NCBI GenBank assembly: GCA_905220665.1
Contig: CAJNAR010000022.1
Coordinates: 62,001 to 126,000, forward strand
Length of the DNA stretch: 64,000 nucleotides
Reading direction: 5' to 3'
From: Albugo candida
Lineage: Eukaryota; Oomycota; Peronosporomycetes; Albuginales; Albuginaceae
The position numbers and the translations under genes were made by a program. This document shows positions 53,737 to 63,743 of this stretch, piece after piece. Numbering within the stretch: the first letter of the stretch is position 1; every line of letters starts with the position of its first letter. A model generated the notes under the pieces. The model saw nothing but the letters and a program-made list of their open reading frames with translations. It was not told the DNA's origin and made no database searches.

Positions 53737-56208
53737 ATGAGAGTGTTTGTCCATGATCTAACAACGACGCTGGGGAAGGAGCTAATAGCGTTATTTGAAA
53801 AGACGGACGATGAAGAAAGATATCAAATTGTTGGAGCTGTTTCAAAGCAGAGTCAAGTTGCACAATACACCAGTCGACTTACTAGTGGCAATGTCGCAAC
53901 CATTGAGGAGCCAGTCGTATGGATTGCTGATTCCAAGAAACTGGAGGAAATGGTTAAGAAGTGTGATATTGTTATCGCATCGATAATACCATACCTTCCA
54001 CCGCCATTGTCGTTTGAATTTCGTGGAGCCAAAGGATTGGAAGATGCGAGCAATACTGTTATAGTGCCAACCAGTCCGCCAGGATTGAAACACTCTGCAT
54101 TGGAAGTTTTGAAATACCTCACAGTGGGCTGTGAACAATCGGCAGAAGCCAATACAGATATTCCTCGTCGGTTTATCGCGATCTCGAGTGTTTTATCCTG
54201 GGGTAACAATGATGCTTATTCAAAGACAAAAGATCGGCTTTTTTACAAGGAAGAGCAATTCAAAATACGAAAGCCAAACAAGCGATATTTGAGTTTGAAG
54301 GCTATTGAGACACAAATCCTATCAGCAAAGAGACCAGGTAAATTAGACACATTCGTGATTGGTGCGGGACTTATTTACGGAGGATTGGAAACACAATTGG
54401 GCCTTTTGTTTAAGAAAGCTTGGATGCATCCTGATCAAGATTTGATGGTTCCATGTGTGCAGCAGACGCTGCATGGTGGCAATCGTATACCGAGCATTAG
54501 TGTGTTTGATCTTGCAATCTTCACGCATGCGCTTGCTTGCATACCAATTGCTTCTCAGTCTAAGCAGTACTTGATCGCGGTCGATACCGCATCGAAGCGT
54601 GTCACATTACGGGATGTATGTCGTGGGATAAGCTGTGCATTGGGAAATGGACGTATTCGCATTGTGGACGATGTTTTGAACGACAGACAGCTTAGTGAAT
54701 GGATGATCACGGAGGATGATGAGCAGTGGGAACCGCTTCAATTGAATTTGTGTTTTGACGTCGATGAATCTCAGTTGAATATGATTTCGGAGGAAAATGG
54801 CGAAAATAACGAAAATGGGATCAAAAATGGGACAGAGTTTCCTCTGATGTTTCAGATTGTCGATTCCAAACGCTGGAAACACATGGAAGGTGGTCTTCTT
54901 GGTCATTTAACGTTTTTCGTCAAAGACTTCATACAGCAATTTGACTTAAAGCCGACCAAGATCATCGTATTGGGATGCCCCCAAAGTGGGAAAACGGTAC
55001 TGAGTCACAAATTAGCCTTCGAGTATCACGTCGAGCAAATCACAATGGGGCAATTGGTGCTGAACTTGCTTACTTTGGACCCAGCACCTGCGTCCATGCA
55101 AAGTATTCAAGATCAAATACGGACATGGAAAGAGACAATGGAATCGGAAGATAGTACCGCGAAGCATTTTTCCGATGAAGAATGGACACATCTTGCGTTA
55201 AAAGCGCTCGATGAAGGCACTCTGGTAAAGCTCGTATGTTGGAAGCTTTGGAGCCCACGATGTCGGAATCATGGTTACGTTCTGGATGGATTTCCAGGAT
55301 CGTCTGCACTTGCAGAAGCGCTCTTTGCTGCAGATAATTCAAGATTCCAACTTTTGACGGAACATTTGACAACTGATCTGACAGCTGAAAACGAATCTCC
55401 AGTCGAGGAAGAAGCAATCATAACGGAAGAAGAGAGGCTGGAGAAAGTATTGGCTTCTCTACAACCCATGGAACGTTCATCATGGCCAAATCGAGTGCTT
55501 ATGCTGCATGTGACCCGAGAATTGGCAGTGGAAAGAGCACAAAATCTATCTGAAGAAATAGCTATTCGCACTGGCAACACGCAACTCGACTTTGAGAAAC
55601 GATGGGAAGAGTTTGAGCAGAAGAGAGACTCACTTTTACACGTATTTGAAACCGGTTTGACAACTTCATCTGCGGAAGCAGACGGAGCTCAATCTGATGC
55701 CATAACACCGGTGAAACATGTCCTCGATCAAGACGATGAGCGCTCAGGTATCGAAATATTCGAGCTGCAACTTGAATTCCCAACCGCTTACATGGAAGAG
55801 TATCTCTACGCCCAACCTATCCGTCAATACATCGAAGGAGCGAATCCCCGCCATAATTTCCACCCGACGACCACCGAGATTCAAGAATTCAAGGATCAAA
55901 AGGCTTTAAAAAAGCACGAAGAAGAGCTCAAAATTGCAAAATTGCAGCAAGAGGAAGATGAGCGTCTTGCTGAAGAATCAATGCAAAAGCTTGCTGCTGA
56001 TCAAAGACGTTTCGAGATCCTCGAGAGGGAAGAAAAGGAACTCCTTGAAGCTCGAGCAAAGCCATTACGAGAATACCTTATGGATAATGTCCTTCCAGCG
56101 TTGACCGAAGGTGTCTTAGAGATTGTCAAAAATCAACCAGCCGATCCCATCGATTATTTGGCGGAATTCTTATTTCGAAAAGCGGTCGAATACGAAGAAA
56201 TCAAGTGA
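53737..56208 (+). CDS. AK7: Adenylate kinase 7 (AK7) with Dpy-30 motif
   Basis: This is an intronless 823-residue protein with the three-part AK7 layout. A Rossmann-like, NAD(P)-type N-terminal region opens it (VFVHDLTTTLGKELIALF; FIAISSVLSWGNND near residue 150; VIGAGLIYGG near 210). The adenylate kinase domain begins with the P-loop GCPQSGKT near residue 413 and contains GYVLDGFPGS near 512. A coiled coil follows, and a C-terminal Dpy-30 motif (LMDNVLPALTEGVLEI) near 785 ends the protein. AK7 sits in motile cilia and flagella, interconverting ADP with ATP and AMP; Dpy-30 motifs dock on axonemal A-kinase-anchor-type proteins. Its presence implies flagellated zoospores. Enolase follows on the same strand only about 60 bp after the stop. 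Confidence 0.9.
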   Translation: MRVFVHDLTTTLGKELIALFEKTDDEERYQIVGAVSKQSQVAQYTSRLTSGNVATIEEPVVWIADSKKLEEMVKKCDIVIASIIPYLPPPLSFEFRGAKGLEDASNTVIVPTSPPGLKHSALEVLKYLTVGCEQSAEANTDIPRRFIAISSVLSWGNNDAYSKTKDRLFYKEEQFKIRKPNKRYLSLKAIETQILSAKRPGKLDTFVIGAGLIYGGLETQLGLLFKKAWMHPDQDLMVPCVQQTLHGGNRIPSISVFDLAIFTHALACIPIASQSKQYLIAVDTASKRVTLRDVCRGISCALGNGRIRIVDDVLNDRQLSEWMITEDDEQWEPLQLNLCFDVDESQLNMISEENGENNENGIKNGTEFPLMFQIVDSKRWKHMEGGLLGHLTFFVKDFIQQFDLKPTKIIVLGCPQSGKTVLSHKLAFEYHVEQITMGQLVLNLLTLDPAPASMQSIQDQIRTWKETMESEDSTAKHFSDEEWTHLALKALDEGTLVKLVCWKLWSPRCRNHGYVLDGFPGSSALAEALFAADNSRFQLLTEHLTTDLTAENESPVEEEAIITEEERLEKVLASLQPMERSSWPNRVLMLHVTRELAVERAQNLSEEIAIRTGNTQLDFEKRWEEFEQKRDSLLHVFETGLTTSSAEADGAQSDAITPVKHVLDQDDERSGIEIFELQLEFPTAYMEEYLYAQPIRQYIEGANPRHNFHPTTTEIQEFKDQKALKKHEEELKIAKLQQEEDERLAEESMQKLAADQRRFEILEREEKELLEARAKPLREYLMDNVLPALTEGVLEIVKNQPADPIDYLAEFLFRKAVEYEEIK

Positions 56209-56251
56209 TTGAATGCATCCGATTGGTCAAAAAGTGTCTGTCATAGCAGCC

Positions 56252-56269
56252 GCTCATTTATCGCATTCC
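56252..56269 (+). promoter_or_regulatory. Near-consensus oomycete initiator that sets the enolase start
   Basis: GCTCATTTATCGCATTCC matches the oomycete GCTCATTYY initiator followed by a CAWTT-like flank and ends directly at the ATG of 56270. Transcription starting here would exclude the upstream in-frame ATG at 56213, so the shorter, mitochondrially targeted protein is preferred. Confidence 0.6.
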
Positions 56270-57658
56270 ATGTCGACGTTTTTAACTCGTCCATTTGTTT
56301 TGTCAGCATCTCGACTTTCCGGCGTTCGCTTTGGAAGTAGTGCTACTACAATCCAATCTATCCATGCGCGAGAGATTCTTGACAGTCGAGGTAATCCGAC
56401 GGTCGAAGTGGATCTCAAATTGTCCAATTCCGACATTACTCATCGAGCATCTGTGCCTTCTGGAGCCTCAACGGGAATTCACGAAGCAGTGGAAATGCGT
56501 GATGGGGGATCACGATATTTAGGGAAGGGAGTTCGAAATGCCGTCAACAATGTGAACAAATTGATCATGCCGAAACTCAAAGGAATGGATCCCACCAATC
56601 AGCGTGAGATTGATACGATATTGCTTCATTTGGATGGAACCGAGAACAAGAGTAAACTTGGTGCAAATGCGATTCTTGGAGTCTCGCTAGCGGTTGCAAA
56701 AGCAGGTGCAGCAGCTAAACATATTCCTCTATTCCAACATTTTGCCGATCTCATCAAAAATGAACATCTGGTACTACCTGTGCCCTCACTTAACGTAATC
56801 AATGGTGGATCTCATGCAGGAAACAAACTCGCATTCCAAGAATTTATGATCATGCCGACCGGAGCGGATTCATTCTCGGAAGCAATGGCAATTGGCAGTG
56901 AAGTGTATCATCATCTGAGAAACGTGATCAAGAAAAAGTATGGCCAAGATGCCACAAATGTCGGCGATGAAGGTGGTTTTGCTCCGAGCATCCAAAGCAA
57001 TCGCGAAGGTGTCGAGCTCCTAATGACCGCCATCGAGAAAGCCGGTTATACCGGTAAAATCGATATCGCAATGGATGTGGCGTCTTCAGAGTTTTACACT
57101 GCCGACAAACAGTATGATTTGGATTTCAAAGGCGGAGAGAACAAAGATCAAACACAGCTGCTTAGCGGAGAAGCGCTTGGACAATTGTATCAAGATTTGA
57201 TCAAAGAATTCCCAATTGTTTCCATCGAAGATCCATTTGATCAAGACGATTGGTCGAATTATTCTCAATTGACAGCAACGATTGGTCAAAATGTCCAGAT
57301 TGTCGGTGATGATTTATTATGTACGAATCCAAAACGGATTAAGACGGCTTTATCGAAGAAAGCATGTAATGCGCTTTTACTGAAAGTGAATCAGATTGGA
57401 AGTGTGAGTGAATCCGTGGATGCAGTGGCGCTTGCGCAAGAGAATGGATGGGGAGTCATGACAAGCCATCGAAGCGGCGAAACTGAAGATTCATATATCG
57501 CGGATTTGGCCGTCGGATTGAGTACGGGTCAAATCAAAACGGGCGCTCCATGTCGATCGGAACGTCTCGCAAAGTACAATCAAATACTTCGTATCGAAGA
57601 AATGCTTGGGAAGGATGCAAAGTACGCAGGCAAAGCTTTCCGTAACCCAAAGCAGTAA
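56270..57658 (+). CDS. ENO: Enolase with mitochondrial presequence
   Basis: This is an intronless 462-residue enolase, which converts 2-phosphoglycerate to phosphoenolpyruvate. The catalytic core starts at [18 protein letters not shown]. Key motifs are all present: [36 protein letters not shown] and GDDLLCTNP (Mg2+ ligands), [10 protein letters not shown] with the catalytic Lys, SHRSGETED, and [19 protein letters not shown]. Before the core lies about 30 residues, [20 protein letters not shown] and on, rich in Ser, Arg and hydrophobics with no acids, a typical mitochondrial presequence. Stramenopiles are known to run the later steps of glycolysis in mitochondria, so this is consistent. The start at 56270 is chosen because of the initiator element just before it. 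Confidence 0.93.
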   Translation: MSTFLTRPFVLSASRLSGVRFGSSATTIQSIHAREILDSRGNPTVEVDLKLSNSDITHRASVPSGASTGIHEAVEMRDGGSRYLGKGVRNAVNNVNKLIMPKLKGMDPTNQREIDTILLHLDGTENKSKLGANAILGVSLAVAKAGAAAKHIPLFQHFADLIKNEHLVLPVPSLNVINGGSHAGNKLAFQEFMIMPTGADSFSEAMAIGSEVYHHLRNVIKKKYGQDATNVGDEGGFAPSIQSNREGVELLMTAIEKAGYTGKIDIAMDVASSEFYTADKQYDLDFKGGENKDQTQLLSGEALGQLYQDLIKEFPIVSIEDPFDQDDWSNYSQLTATIGQNVQIVGDDLLCTNPKRIKTALSKKACNALLLKVNQIGSVSESVDAVALAQENGWGVMTSHRSGETEDSYIADLAVGLSTGQIKTGAPCRSERLAKYNQILRIEEMLGKDAKYAGKAFRNPKQ

Positions 57659-57709
57659 TCGCGTAATGTGTTGCATGAAGGACAGTGTAACTGAACTCTG
57701 GTTGGTCAA

Positions 57710-57715
57710 AATAAA
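57710..57715 (+). terminator. AATAAA polyadenylation signal of enolase
   Basis: AATAAA lies 52 bases after the enolase stop codon and before the PRP38B initiator, a suitable place for cleavage and polyadenylation. Confidence 0.4.
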
Positions 57716-57750
57716 TAATCTCATTCGGAACTAACAGAGCGTTCTTGTGA

Positions 57751-57769
57751 GTTCATTTTCGGAATTTAA
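57751..57769 (+). promoter_or_regulatory. Oomycete-type initiator of PRP38B
   Basis: GTTCATTTTCGGAATTTAA fits the initiator-plus-flank pattern (TCATTTT, then AATTT) and precedes the ATG at 57777. It lies only about 95 bases after the enolase stop. Confidence 0.55.
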
Positions 57770-57776
57770 GCATGTT

Positions 57777-59795
57777 ATGCTTAATACCAATGTAAACCAC
57801 AGTACAACTAATTCGGACTTAAGCGACACACTCGAGTACATCAGCGCGGCTACAATGTCAAGAAGTGCGCTCACGCGCCATGCGATGCAAAAATCGGTGG
57901 CATCGTGCGCACAGGTGGCTCCGGATGAAGAAATTCCATATGTAAATGAAGATGAACACACACGACACATAAAGCATGATGAGTTACCGATGTAAGTAAT
58001 CTTATTTTTGCAGTTTTGACTCCTTTTTGGAATCATTATTGTGGGTGCTACATCGCTCGGATCTTTCCACCGCACTTGGACGAAACTCGTACAATCAATC
58101 ATGGAAATTGTATATGATTGCGCTTTTGATGATACTTGCTCTCTTTTGTAGTTATGGCAATACCACAACATACAATCTCAACACGTTATTGTATCAAAAC
58201 ATTCTGCATTCCGATTATTTCCGACAACTTTTGTACGCTCAATCCTATCCATCACTTCGTACTTATGATCTCTACTACAGTAATCTCAAAACGTACCATG
58301 AAATCGTCGACGAAATTTACTATCGCGTCGACAATGCAGGTAATACCTCCATCCTCTTATACCCTGCCATTACTCATACACCAATATTGATAGAACCTCT
58401 ATGTCCCGGAACCGCGAGAATTCCATCGACGTGCTTTTGCTTGCTTTTAAAATGCTTCACAATGCGACTCACAATGCGGCAAATGCAAGGATTACTCAAA
58501 CACACGGTACCTCTTCCAAATCCAATTCCTTCTGTCAATCAATTGTGTGCAAACGTATAGGACTCGCCGTATATTCGTGTCGTTGGATTTCTCTATATTC
58601 GATACGCATGTGACCCCGAAAAGCTCTGGTCATGGTTTGAGCCATTTCTGGATGATCAGGAAGCATTCAATGCTTCGGCAAATGTGAATGTACAAACGTA
58701 TAAAATATTTGGCTGAGAAAGCGAATTGGAAGATTATCAGCTTCGATTTGTAGTACAATTGGCGCGTGGCTGAAATCGATTTTGGAAGAGAATAATTATT
58801 TTGGGACCATTCTGCCACGAATTCCCAAAAAGATTCAAGATAGTATTAAAGTGAAGGTGCTCTCCTTCCACTCAATTGCTGATACAAAACTCACTTTGAT
58901 CGATCAGTTGCTACTTCACGCGCGTAAGAAGGAACGAGAGAAAGAAAATGCTTCTATTACGCATTTATTGGAGCCTGGCGTCAAAATTCGAGCAATGTAC
59001 GCCGATGAGGATAACGAACCAGCAGTATGTGTTCGTACTCACTTTTAAGCAGCTGTCTGATGACTTCTGCAGATGTATGACGCTGTGATCGACACTGTCA
59101 ATCAAGATAATACATTCTGGGTCACATTTCCAGAATATGGAAACTCTGAAAAAGTCGGACTCGGTGATATCGAATTGAATGCTCCGAAATATCGTTTTAC
59201 ATCCAATTCACGTGATCGTCATCACCGGAAATCACGCAGCAATTCCCCTCGAGATTCAAGATCGCGCTCCATCAAAGGACGACATTCTCGACGACGTAAT
59301 GCATCTCGATCCGCTTCGAGATCAGCGTCTCGATCAAAGAAACGACCACGTCGCTCGGATCGAAGGGATCGCTCCTTCAGTCCAAGCCCAAGTCAGAGGT
59401 ACACGCAGATAACAAGTTGTCATTTACACTCTCATTTTCGTGTCATTAGTGAGAGCAAATCCAATTTAACGGAAGATCTCTTACAACAAGTCCGCAAAAA
59501 AGAACGTCGCAAGGCCGAAGCTGTTGGAAGAGATTATGCTGCTCGTCCTGCCAGCTACAAAGGCTCACTTTCGCTCAAGTTGGACCGATTTACTATCCGT
59601 AAACGTTCTGTCAGCCCGAAACGAAGAAATGACAAAATGAAAGCCCGAACGCCATCGACTCCCGCGATTGAAACGGATAGCCGGATAGAGGAGAGGAATA
59701 TTCAGAGATCCAGGGAAGCAGAAGTGAGATTGCAAAAGTTGAGAGAGCTGTACGGCGATGCGTCTTCCAAGCGCAACGAACTTGAGGAAGAGTGA
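57777..59795 (+). CDS. PRP38B: Pre-mRNA splicing factor PRP38B fused to Tudor domain and RS tail
   Basis: Eight exons (57777-57991, 58152-58232, 58281-58339, 58394-58506, 58561-58697, 58754-59024, 59073-59398, 59450-59795) give 515 residues. The first intron is 160 bp; the others are 48-56 bp. PRP38 proteins take part in spliceosome activation. The PRP38 domain runs from ELPIYGNTTTYNLN across NLKTYHEIVDEIY, LTMRQMQGLLKHT, DSPYIRVVGFLYIRY and LWSWFEPFLDD to FGTILPRIPKK. A Tudor-like domain follows near residues 280-325 (GVKIRAMYADEDNEPAMYDA, then TFWVTFPEYGNSEKV), as in SMN or SPF30, which read methylated arginine. An Arg/Ser-rich tail and a basic helix end the protein. About 70 extra residues precede the PRP38 domain. 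Confidence 0.85.
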
Positions 59796-60392
59796 CTATG
59801 TGGTGTAATATTCATAGTTTATATGACTATATCGCAAATATTTGGGCTTTCTGACAGCAATATAGCATTATTCTATCTAGCAATTACAAAGGTAGCCTCT
59901 TATTTTACAGATGTTGCAAATAGTTACAGAATAGTCACAGTATCTATCAAGTATACTCTTTCTGACTGCTTGATAAACTATATTTACAATACTAGCCACT
60001 TCCCTCGCACCATTCATTTCATTTCTCATTTCTCATTTCACAATTTGATTGCTTTAATAACAGCCTTTGCATGCTCGATCGCATTGCATACAACGGTATA
60101 GAAAGAAGCACAACCAATCGAACATGCGTTGTAGTCACTTACGTCCCTCTCTGTCACGTACTCTCCGCCAACGAACGAGATATTTAATCTCTGCAAGAAA
60201 CACTCTGTGTTCAGCTTTATCACATAGCTGAGTCCAATTTTTCTTCTTGCAATATGAATTGCAAGCCAACTCACCAAATGCCTTTTGTAGTCTCTTTGGT
60301 CTTGCGCTTTGCGACATTCTATTTCTGATTTTCAATTCTAATTGCAACGATCGAAATGATGCCATAAAATAGAGTGATTATAATGATCCATT
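59796..60392. other. Intergenic between PRP38B and NUDIX gene
   Basis: This 597-bp interval holds the 3' ends of two convergent genes. A minus-strand frame at 60365-60135 (76 residues, basic, beginning MASFRSLQLELKIRNRM) starts 27 bases after the NUDIX stop and ends near a GTAAGTG donor-like site. It could be the first exon of a small gene or a chance frame; nothing in it is recognised. Confidence 0.35.
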
Positions 60393-60989
60393 TCATTGAC
60401 TACAATTCTCTGATCGATCGTAAATACTCAATTTCTGAAAAAGTATCGTCTTCTCATCACTTGCAAAGTGAAAGTGCCCGTAAACACTTTTTCCGCAGAG
60501 CACATGCGGCAGCCAAATGCGATCGTCCGGCCACATTTCATCATAAGGAAGATTTTTTTCCTCAAACCATGTAGGCCTCATTTCCTCCGTTTCGACGCCC
60601 TCACCTCGCATCTTGGAGGTTACGTAAACGTGCACTTGCTGTTACATAACATGTGAAATAACGTGAGTCTTCTCCTCCGCACTCATTCCTCAACCTCAAC
60701 GTACCATAACACTCGGAACTCCCTCAAATGTAAAGTAAAGAGTTCCGTGAGGCAAAAGATCCTCCTCATCGACGTGAATCATGGATTCCTCATACACTTC
60801 TCGAGCTGTTGCTGCCAAAACACTCGCATCCGAAGGTTCGACTTTCCCTCCAAAACCATTCCACTTTCCCCGGCCGAATCCTCGTTTCTTCATTCCAAGA
60901 AGAACCTCCTTGCATGAGGGTGACTCACGTCGTAGAAACGCGAGAGTTAAAATCCGATGAGGCAAATGGTTCCATTTTGAGTCTAACAT
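60393..60989 (-). CDS. NUDT1: MTH1/NUDT1-like 8-oxo-dGTP diphosphatase
   Basis: Two exons (60989-60705, 60638-60393; 66-bp intron) give 176 residues. The NUDIX box GKVEPSDASVLAATAREVYEES is complete (G-x5-E-x7-R-E-x2-E-E, with a small insertion relative to the shortest form). Before it lies VLLGMKKRGFGRGKWNGFGG, the segment that identifies the MTH1 branch. The second exon holds EMRPTWFEEKNLPYDEMWPD, the MTH1 nucleotide-specificity region, and ends with the YGHFHF strand. MTH1 hydrolyses oxidised purine triphosphates so they are not built into DNA. The start is 10 bp from that of the divergent PH-domain gene. Confidence 0.88.
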
Positions 60990-61005
60990 CCTAACACGAA
61001 TGAGT
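60971..61005. promoter_or_regulatory. Overlapping divergent initiators of the NUDIX and PH-domain genes
   Basis: On the plus strand TCCATTTTGA (60971-60980) lies inside the first codons of the NUDIX gene and would start the PH gene. On the minus strand CTCATTC (61004-60998) overlaps the ATG of the PH frame and would start the NUDIX gene. If both are used, the two 5' ends overlap by about 25-30 bases. Confidence 0.45.
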
Positions 61006-61923
61006 GGCTACGAAAGCGCGACTCAAAAGGTCGAATCCGTTACAAAATGTCCTTTAAAGATCTTAAACACAAAGCGCTGTTCCATGACATCGCTTAATGG
61101 CGTCGATATTACACCGCTGGATGGCTGGATGGTCAAAATCAATAACAAGCCTTCTGTTTTCGGCAAGTCGACAAATCGCCGCTGGTTTCGAGTCTCTGAA
61201 ATCCAATCGGATCAAAAGCCTTCCCTCTTGCTGACGTACGCGAGTACCAAGTAAGGTCTCAAAATTTCTTCCTCAATTACTCCTTAGAAATCGCTTTTAG
61301 AAATTCCAAAGAACCGCGAGGATCTTTTTTGTTGAGCACAGTCACAAAAATTCGATGCAGTCCGGTCATTAGGCTTGTGACTTGACTCATTGTGTTCTTC
61401 TCATTTTCATCAAATTGAGTAGGAATGTATCGAACTTGTGACGCCAATGCGAACTTTGCGCTTTCGAGGTGAAAATGTGATGGAACATCGACTTTGGGAA
61501 GACGCACTGGAGCGAATTTGCTGTAAAAGCGATCAAACGGCCAATTTCGACGCTGAGACATCACCGAAGGAGCTCAAGCCTGTGGATACTTGTCAAGACG
61601 CAGTAGAGTCTTCAGAGAATCCAGAAGCGATCCAAGATCAAGCGGAGTCTCCGGCCAGTTCCGAGGAGGAAAATGAGGACATCAGAGAGGAATCCGAATC
61701 CTCCGAGTCGCAGGCTGAAAATATCGTCAGCTCTATAAAAGACGATCTTTCAAGCAATCGGGAAATCGCGTTTAGTGATGAGGAAGAAGTCGCTAGTCCC
61801 ACACACAATCTCGGCAGCGTGCAGATAGAGTCACCAGACGACTTGTCAGTCTCTGCCGAAGACAATCACCAAGAAGCCGATCCGGTGGACGTCGTCGAGG
61901 CTAATGTGAGTAGTGCTGGATAA
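61000..61923 (+). CDS. PH-domain protein with acidic tail
   Basis: Three exons (61000-61250, 61301-61376, 61423-61923) give 275 residues. The introns are 50 and 46 bp; the second has a GTGACT donor chosen to keep the frame. Residues about 38-140 form a pleckstrin-homology domain: GWMVKINNKPSVFGKSTNRR, then LLLTYASTKNSKEPRGSF, LLSTVTKI, ECIELVTPMRTLRF, and the closing helix LWEDALERI with its conserved Trp. PH domains bind phosphoinositides or proteins at membranes. The rest (about 145-275) is disordered, rich in Glu, Asp and Ser. A later Met (61087) is an alternative start. It is convergent with the acyltransferase, 16 bp between stops. Confidence 0.72.
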
Positions 61924-61939
61924 GGCTTCGACACGCTTA

Positions 61940-63478
61940 TCATTCTTTCATAGACACTTCAATCTGGAGGCGTGAGGACCGATAAGGAATGGGTGACGGA
62001 AGATTGGGATGAATAGTTTTTAATTCTATTTGCATTATCTGACCAAAGTTTATCATTTTGTTTCGATCAGCTGAAGGAGATACGGCCACAGAAAACTTGT
62101 CGTGCGGTCGAAAATCGAATAAATGAAGCAATAAATGACCCAAAATGTGTACACTGCAAACAGAATTTAGCTGATTGAGAATGTTGTGACTGAACGTACG
62201 CGGCAAAAAGCTCAATGTGACGAATGGAAGCACAATACATAAACAGAAAAATCCGATCCATAATTTTAAAACAATTGATTTTGACGCCTACGTGACACGG
62301 ATGAGCAAAGTGCATGCAGAAGCTCTCATTCGTACCGGTAGCACCACATGTCGAGCCGAATCGGAGCTGGGGAATTTTTGATGCTTTGTAAAGTGCTTTA
62401 GCAATTCTTCCTTTGCTTTCCAACGCGTATCCAAAAACGTCTGTAAATCCTCTCTGACATGCTGATACTCAAACTTTTGTCCGTGGATCCAAATCGGTTT
62501 CCGAGACGATCGTCGTGCTAATAAAGTTTTCATCGACGGGATCTCTGTGTCGTGCTTCCGAGTGTACCCCATAGCTGTTGTGGGAATTTCTCCGGAATAA
62601 CTGGGGAAGGCAATCGTCATGTCGTAGATATCGGGCTCGGCTGCATCCACAGCGTCCAAAATGACTTGGAGGCCTGCGACTCGGGGAAGTAAAACCTTCT
62701 CGAATTTCGGTCGACCTTGCCTGAAAAACAAAGATTCAGCCTCTGACGAGCCGTACAATGCGCACTCATACTTTTCTGCAAACATTTTCGATTTCTCGAC
62801 ATATTCTTTGTGAATTGTAGTTCCTTCCGGGAAAAATACGAGCCAAAATGGGAATTCATCCTGAATGAGGCTTTGCATATAATCTGTAGAACAGAGAGCC
62901 TAAGAGCCTGAGGGTTTGAGAGGGCATTCAGAATGGAATGCTTGCCTCGAATATGCTTGAGATCGTGATCCAGTCGACGACGAAGGAACAGAAACTCGAA
63001 CCATCGCATTCCCCAGCCAACGATCGGGACATACTTAAGCTGTTCCTTAAGTACGATTTTTATATTGCCGGCAGCTTGCGCTGATCGCGCCATTTGGAAG
63101 AGAAACCACCAATCCGAATCGATTTGGTGATTGCAAAGGATTATGATTGGACGTGATGGATCCGTTGGAATGTCGCCGCTGTTGGTAGGAACTTATAATA
63201 TAATTTTGAGATTGATTATAAGAACGAACCAAAGCATTAAATTCGTTTTCGGGAAACAGGAGGACGCAATTTCGATCCATAGCGCTTGAATTGTAGAGCT
63301 AGATGCGATTAGAAGGAGAATTGCTGGTAGAGGAGATTGCGTACCCTATGATTGTACGATACAGCGAAGTGTCAAATGGACGGATTAGGTAATATGTAGA
63401 CACTTGAATTATATTGACGAGCATGGAATTCCATAGAAGCCATATTATATTAAAAACAGATCGCAAAAGCACAAGCAT
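61940..63478 (-). CDS. Lysophospholipid acyltransferase (PlsC/LCLAT1-AGPAT type)
   Basis: Five exons (63478-63345, 63298-63230, 63178-62946, 62883-62336, 62287-61940) give 443 residues. The introns are 46, 51, 62 and 48 bp; the third is GC-AG. The N-terminus is a membrane segment (residues about 8-35). The PlsC core begins with LCNHQIDSDWWF, carrying the N-H-x4-D catalytic motif, followed by KEQLKYVPIVGWGMRWFEF, then WLVFFPEGTT, the acceptor-binding motif. A C-terminal hydrophobic segment (WIGFFCLCIVLPFVTLSFL) is near 340-360, as in LCLAT1 and AGPAT3-5. These enzymes acylate lysophosphatidic acid or lysocardiolipin in the ER. The second intron has a GTTCGT donor and is needed to remove an in-frame TAA. 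Confidence 0.82.
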
Positions 63479-63515
63479 TCGGAATGTGGAATAAAGATGC
63501 GTTCGACCTAGCCGA

Positions 63516-63743
63516 TTAGGTACGATTTGAGCTCAAGTGATCGATTAAGTGCGAGGTATAGTGCAACGCATCAGCGTATACTTCAACAACGCCATCGATG
63601 TCACCCATCCCCGCCCATTCTTCAACCGAAGGACTACACACATCTGCGAGGTAAATTTGTATACAGATATACAGAAAAACTCGTATACTTTGCAAACTAT
63701 TTTCATCACTAGAGCAACGCTGCCTCATCTCGTTATATTTCAT
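63516..63743 (-). CDS. Possible 3' exon of an upstream minus-strand gene
   Basis: Within this frame, the part from about 63650 to 63516 (DVCSPSVEEWAGMGDIDGVV and on) is acidic and protein-like and is preceded by TACCTCGCAG, an acceptor-like site. It ends 37 bases before the acyltransferase start. It could be the last exon of a gene running in from the right, but no family is recognised and the rest up to 64000 shows no clear exon; a short frame with ATG near 63996 exists. Confidence 0.25.
   Translation of the reverse strand: MKYNEMRQRCSSDENSLQSIRVFLYICIQIYLADVCSPSVEEWAGMGDIDGVVEVYADALHYTSHLIDHLSSNRT

Noticed and set aside
58027..58151. Open stretch upstream of PRP38B exon 2 with a hydrophobic run (LYMIALLMILALFC), resembling a membrane anchor
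   Set aside because: A perfect GTAAGT donor at 57992 and the match of ELPI-YGN to the PRP38 start show it is intron; the open frame is coincidental or at most an alternative start.
57731..58171. 146-codon minus-strand frame
   Set aside because: It lies opposite PRP38B exon 1 and intron 1, has no motif, and the plus-strand model is continuous with a conserved family.
63185..63230. In-frame TAA in the acyltransferase read as a pseudogene lesion
   Set aside because: A 51-bp intron (63179-63229) removes it and restores the usual GD...NHQ spacing, with all later phases consistent.
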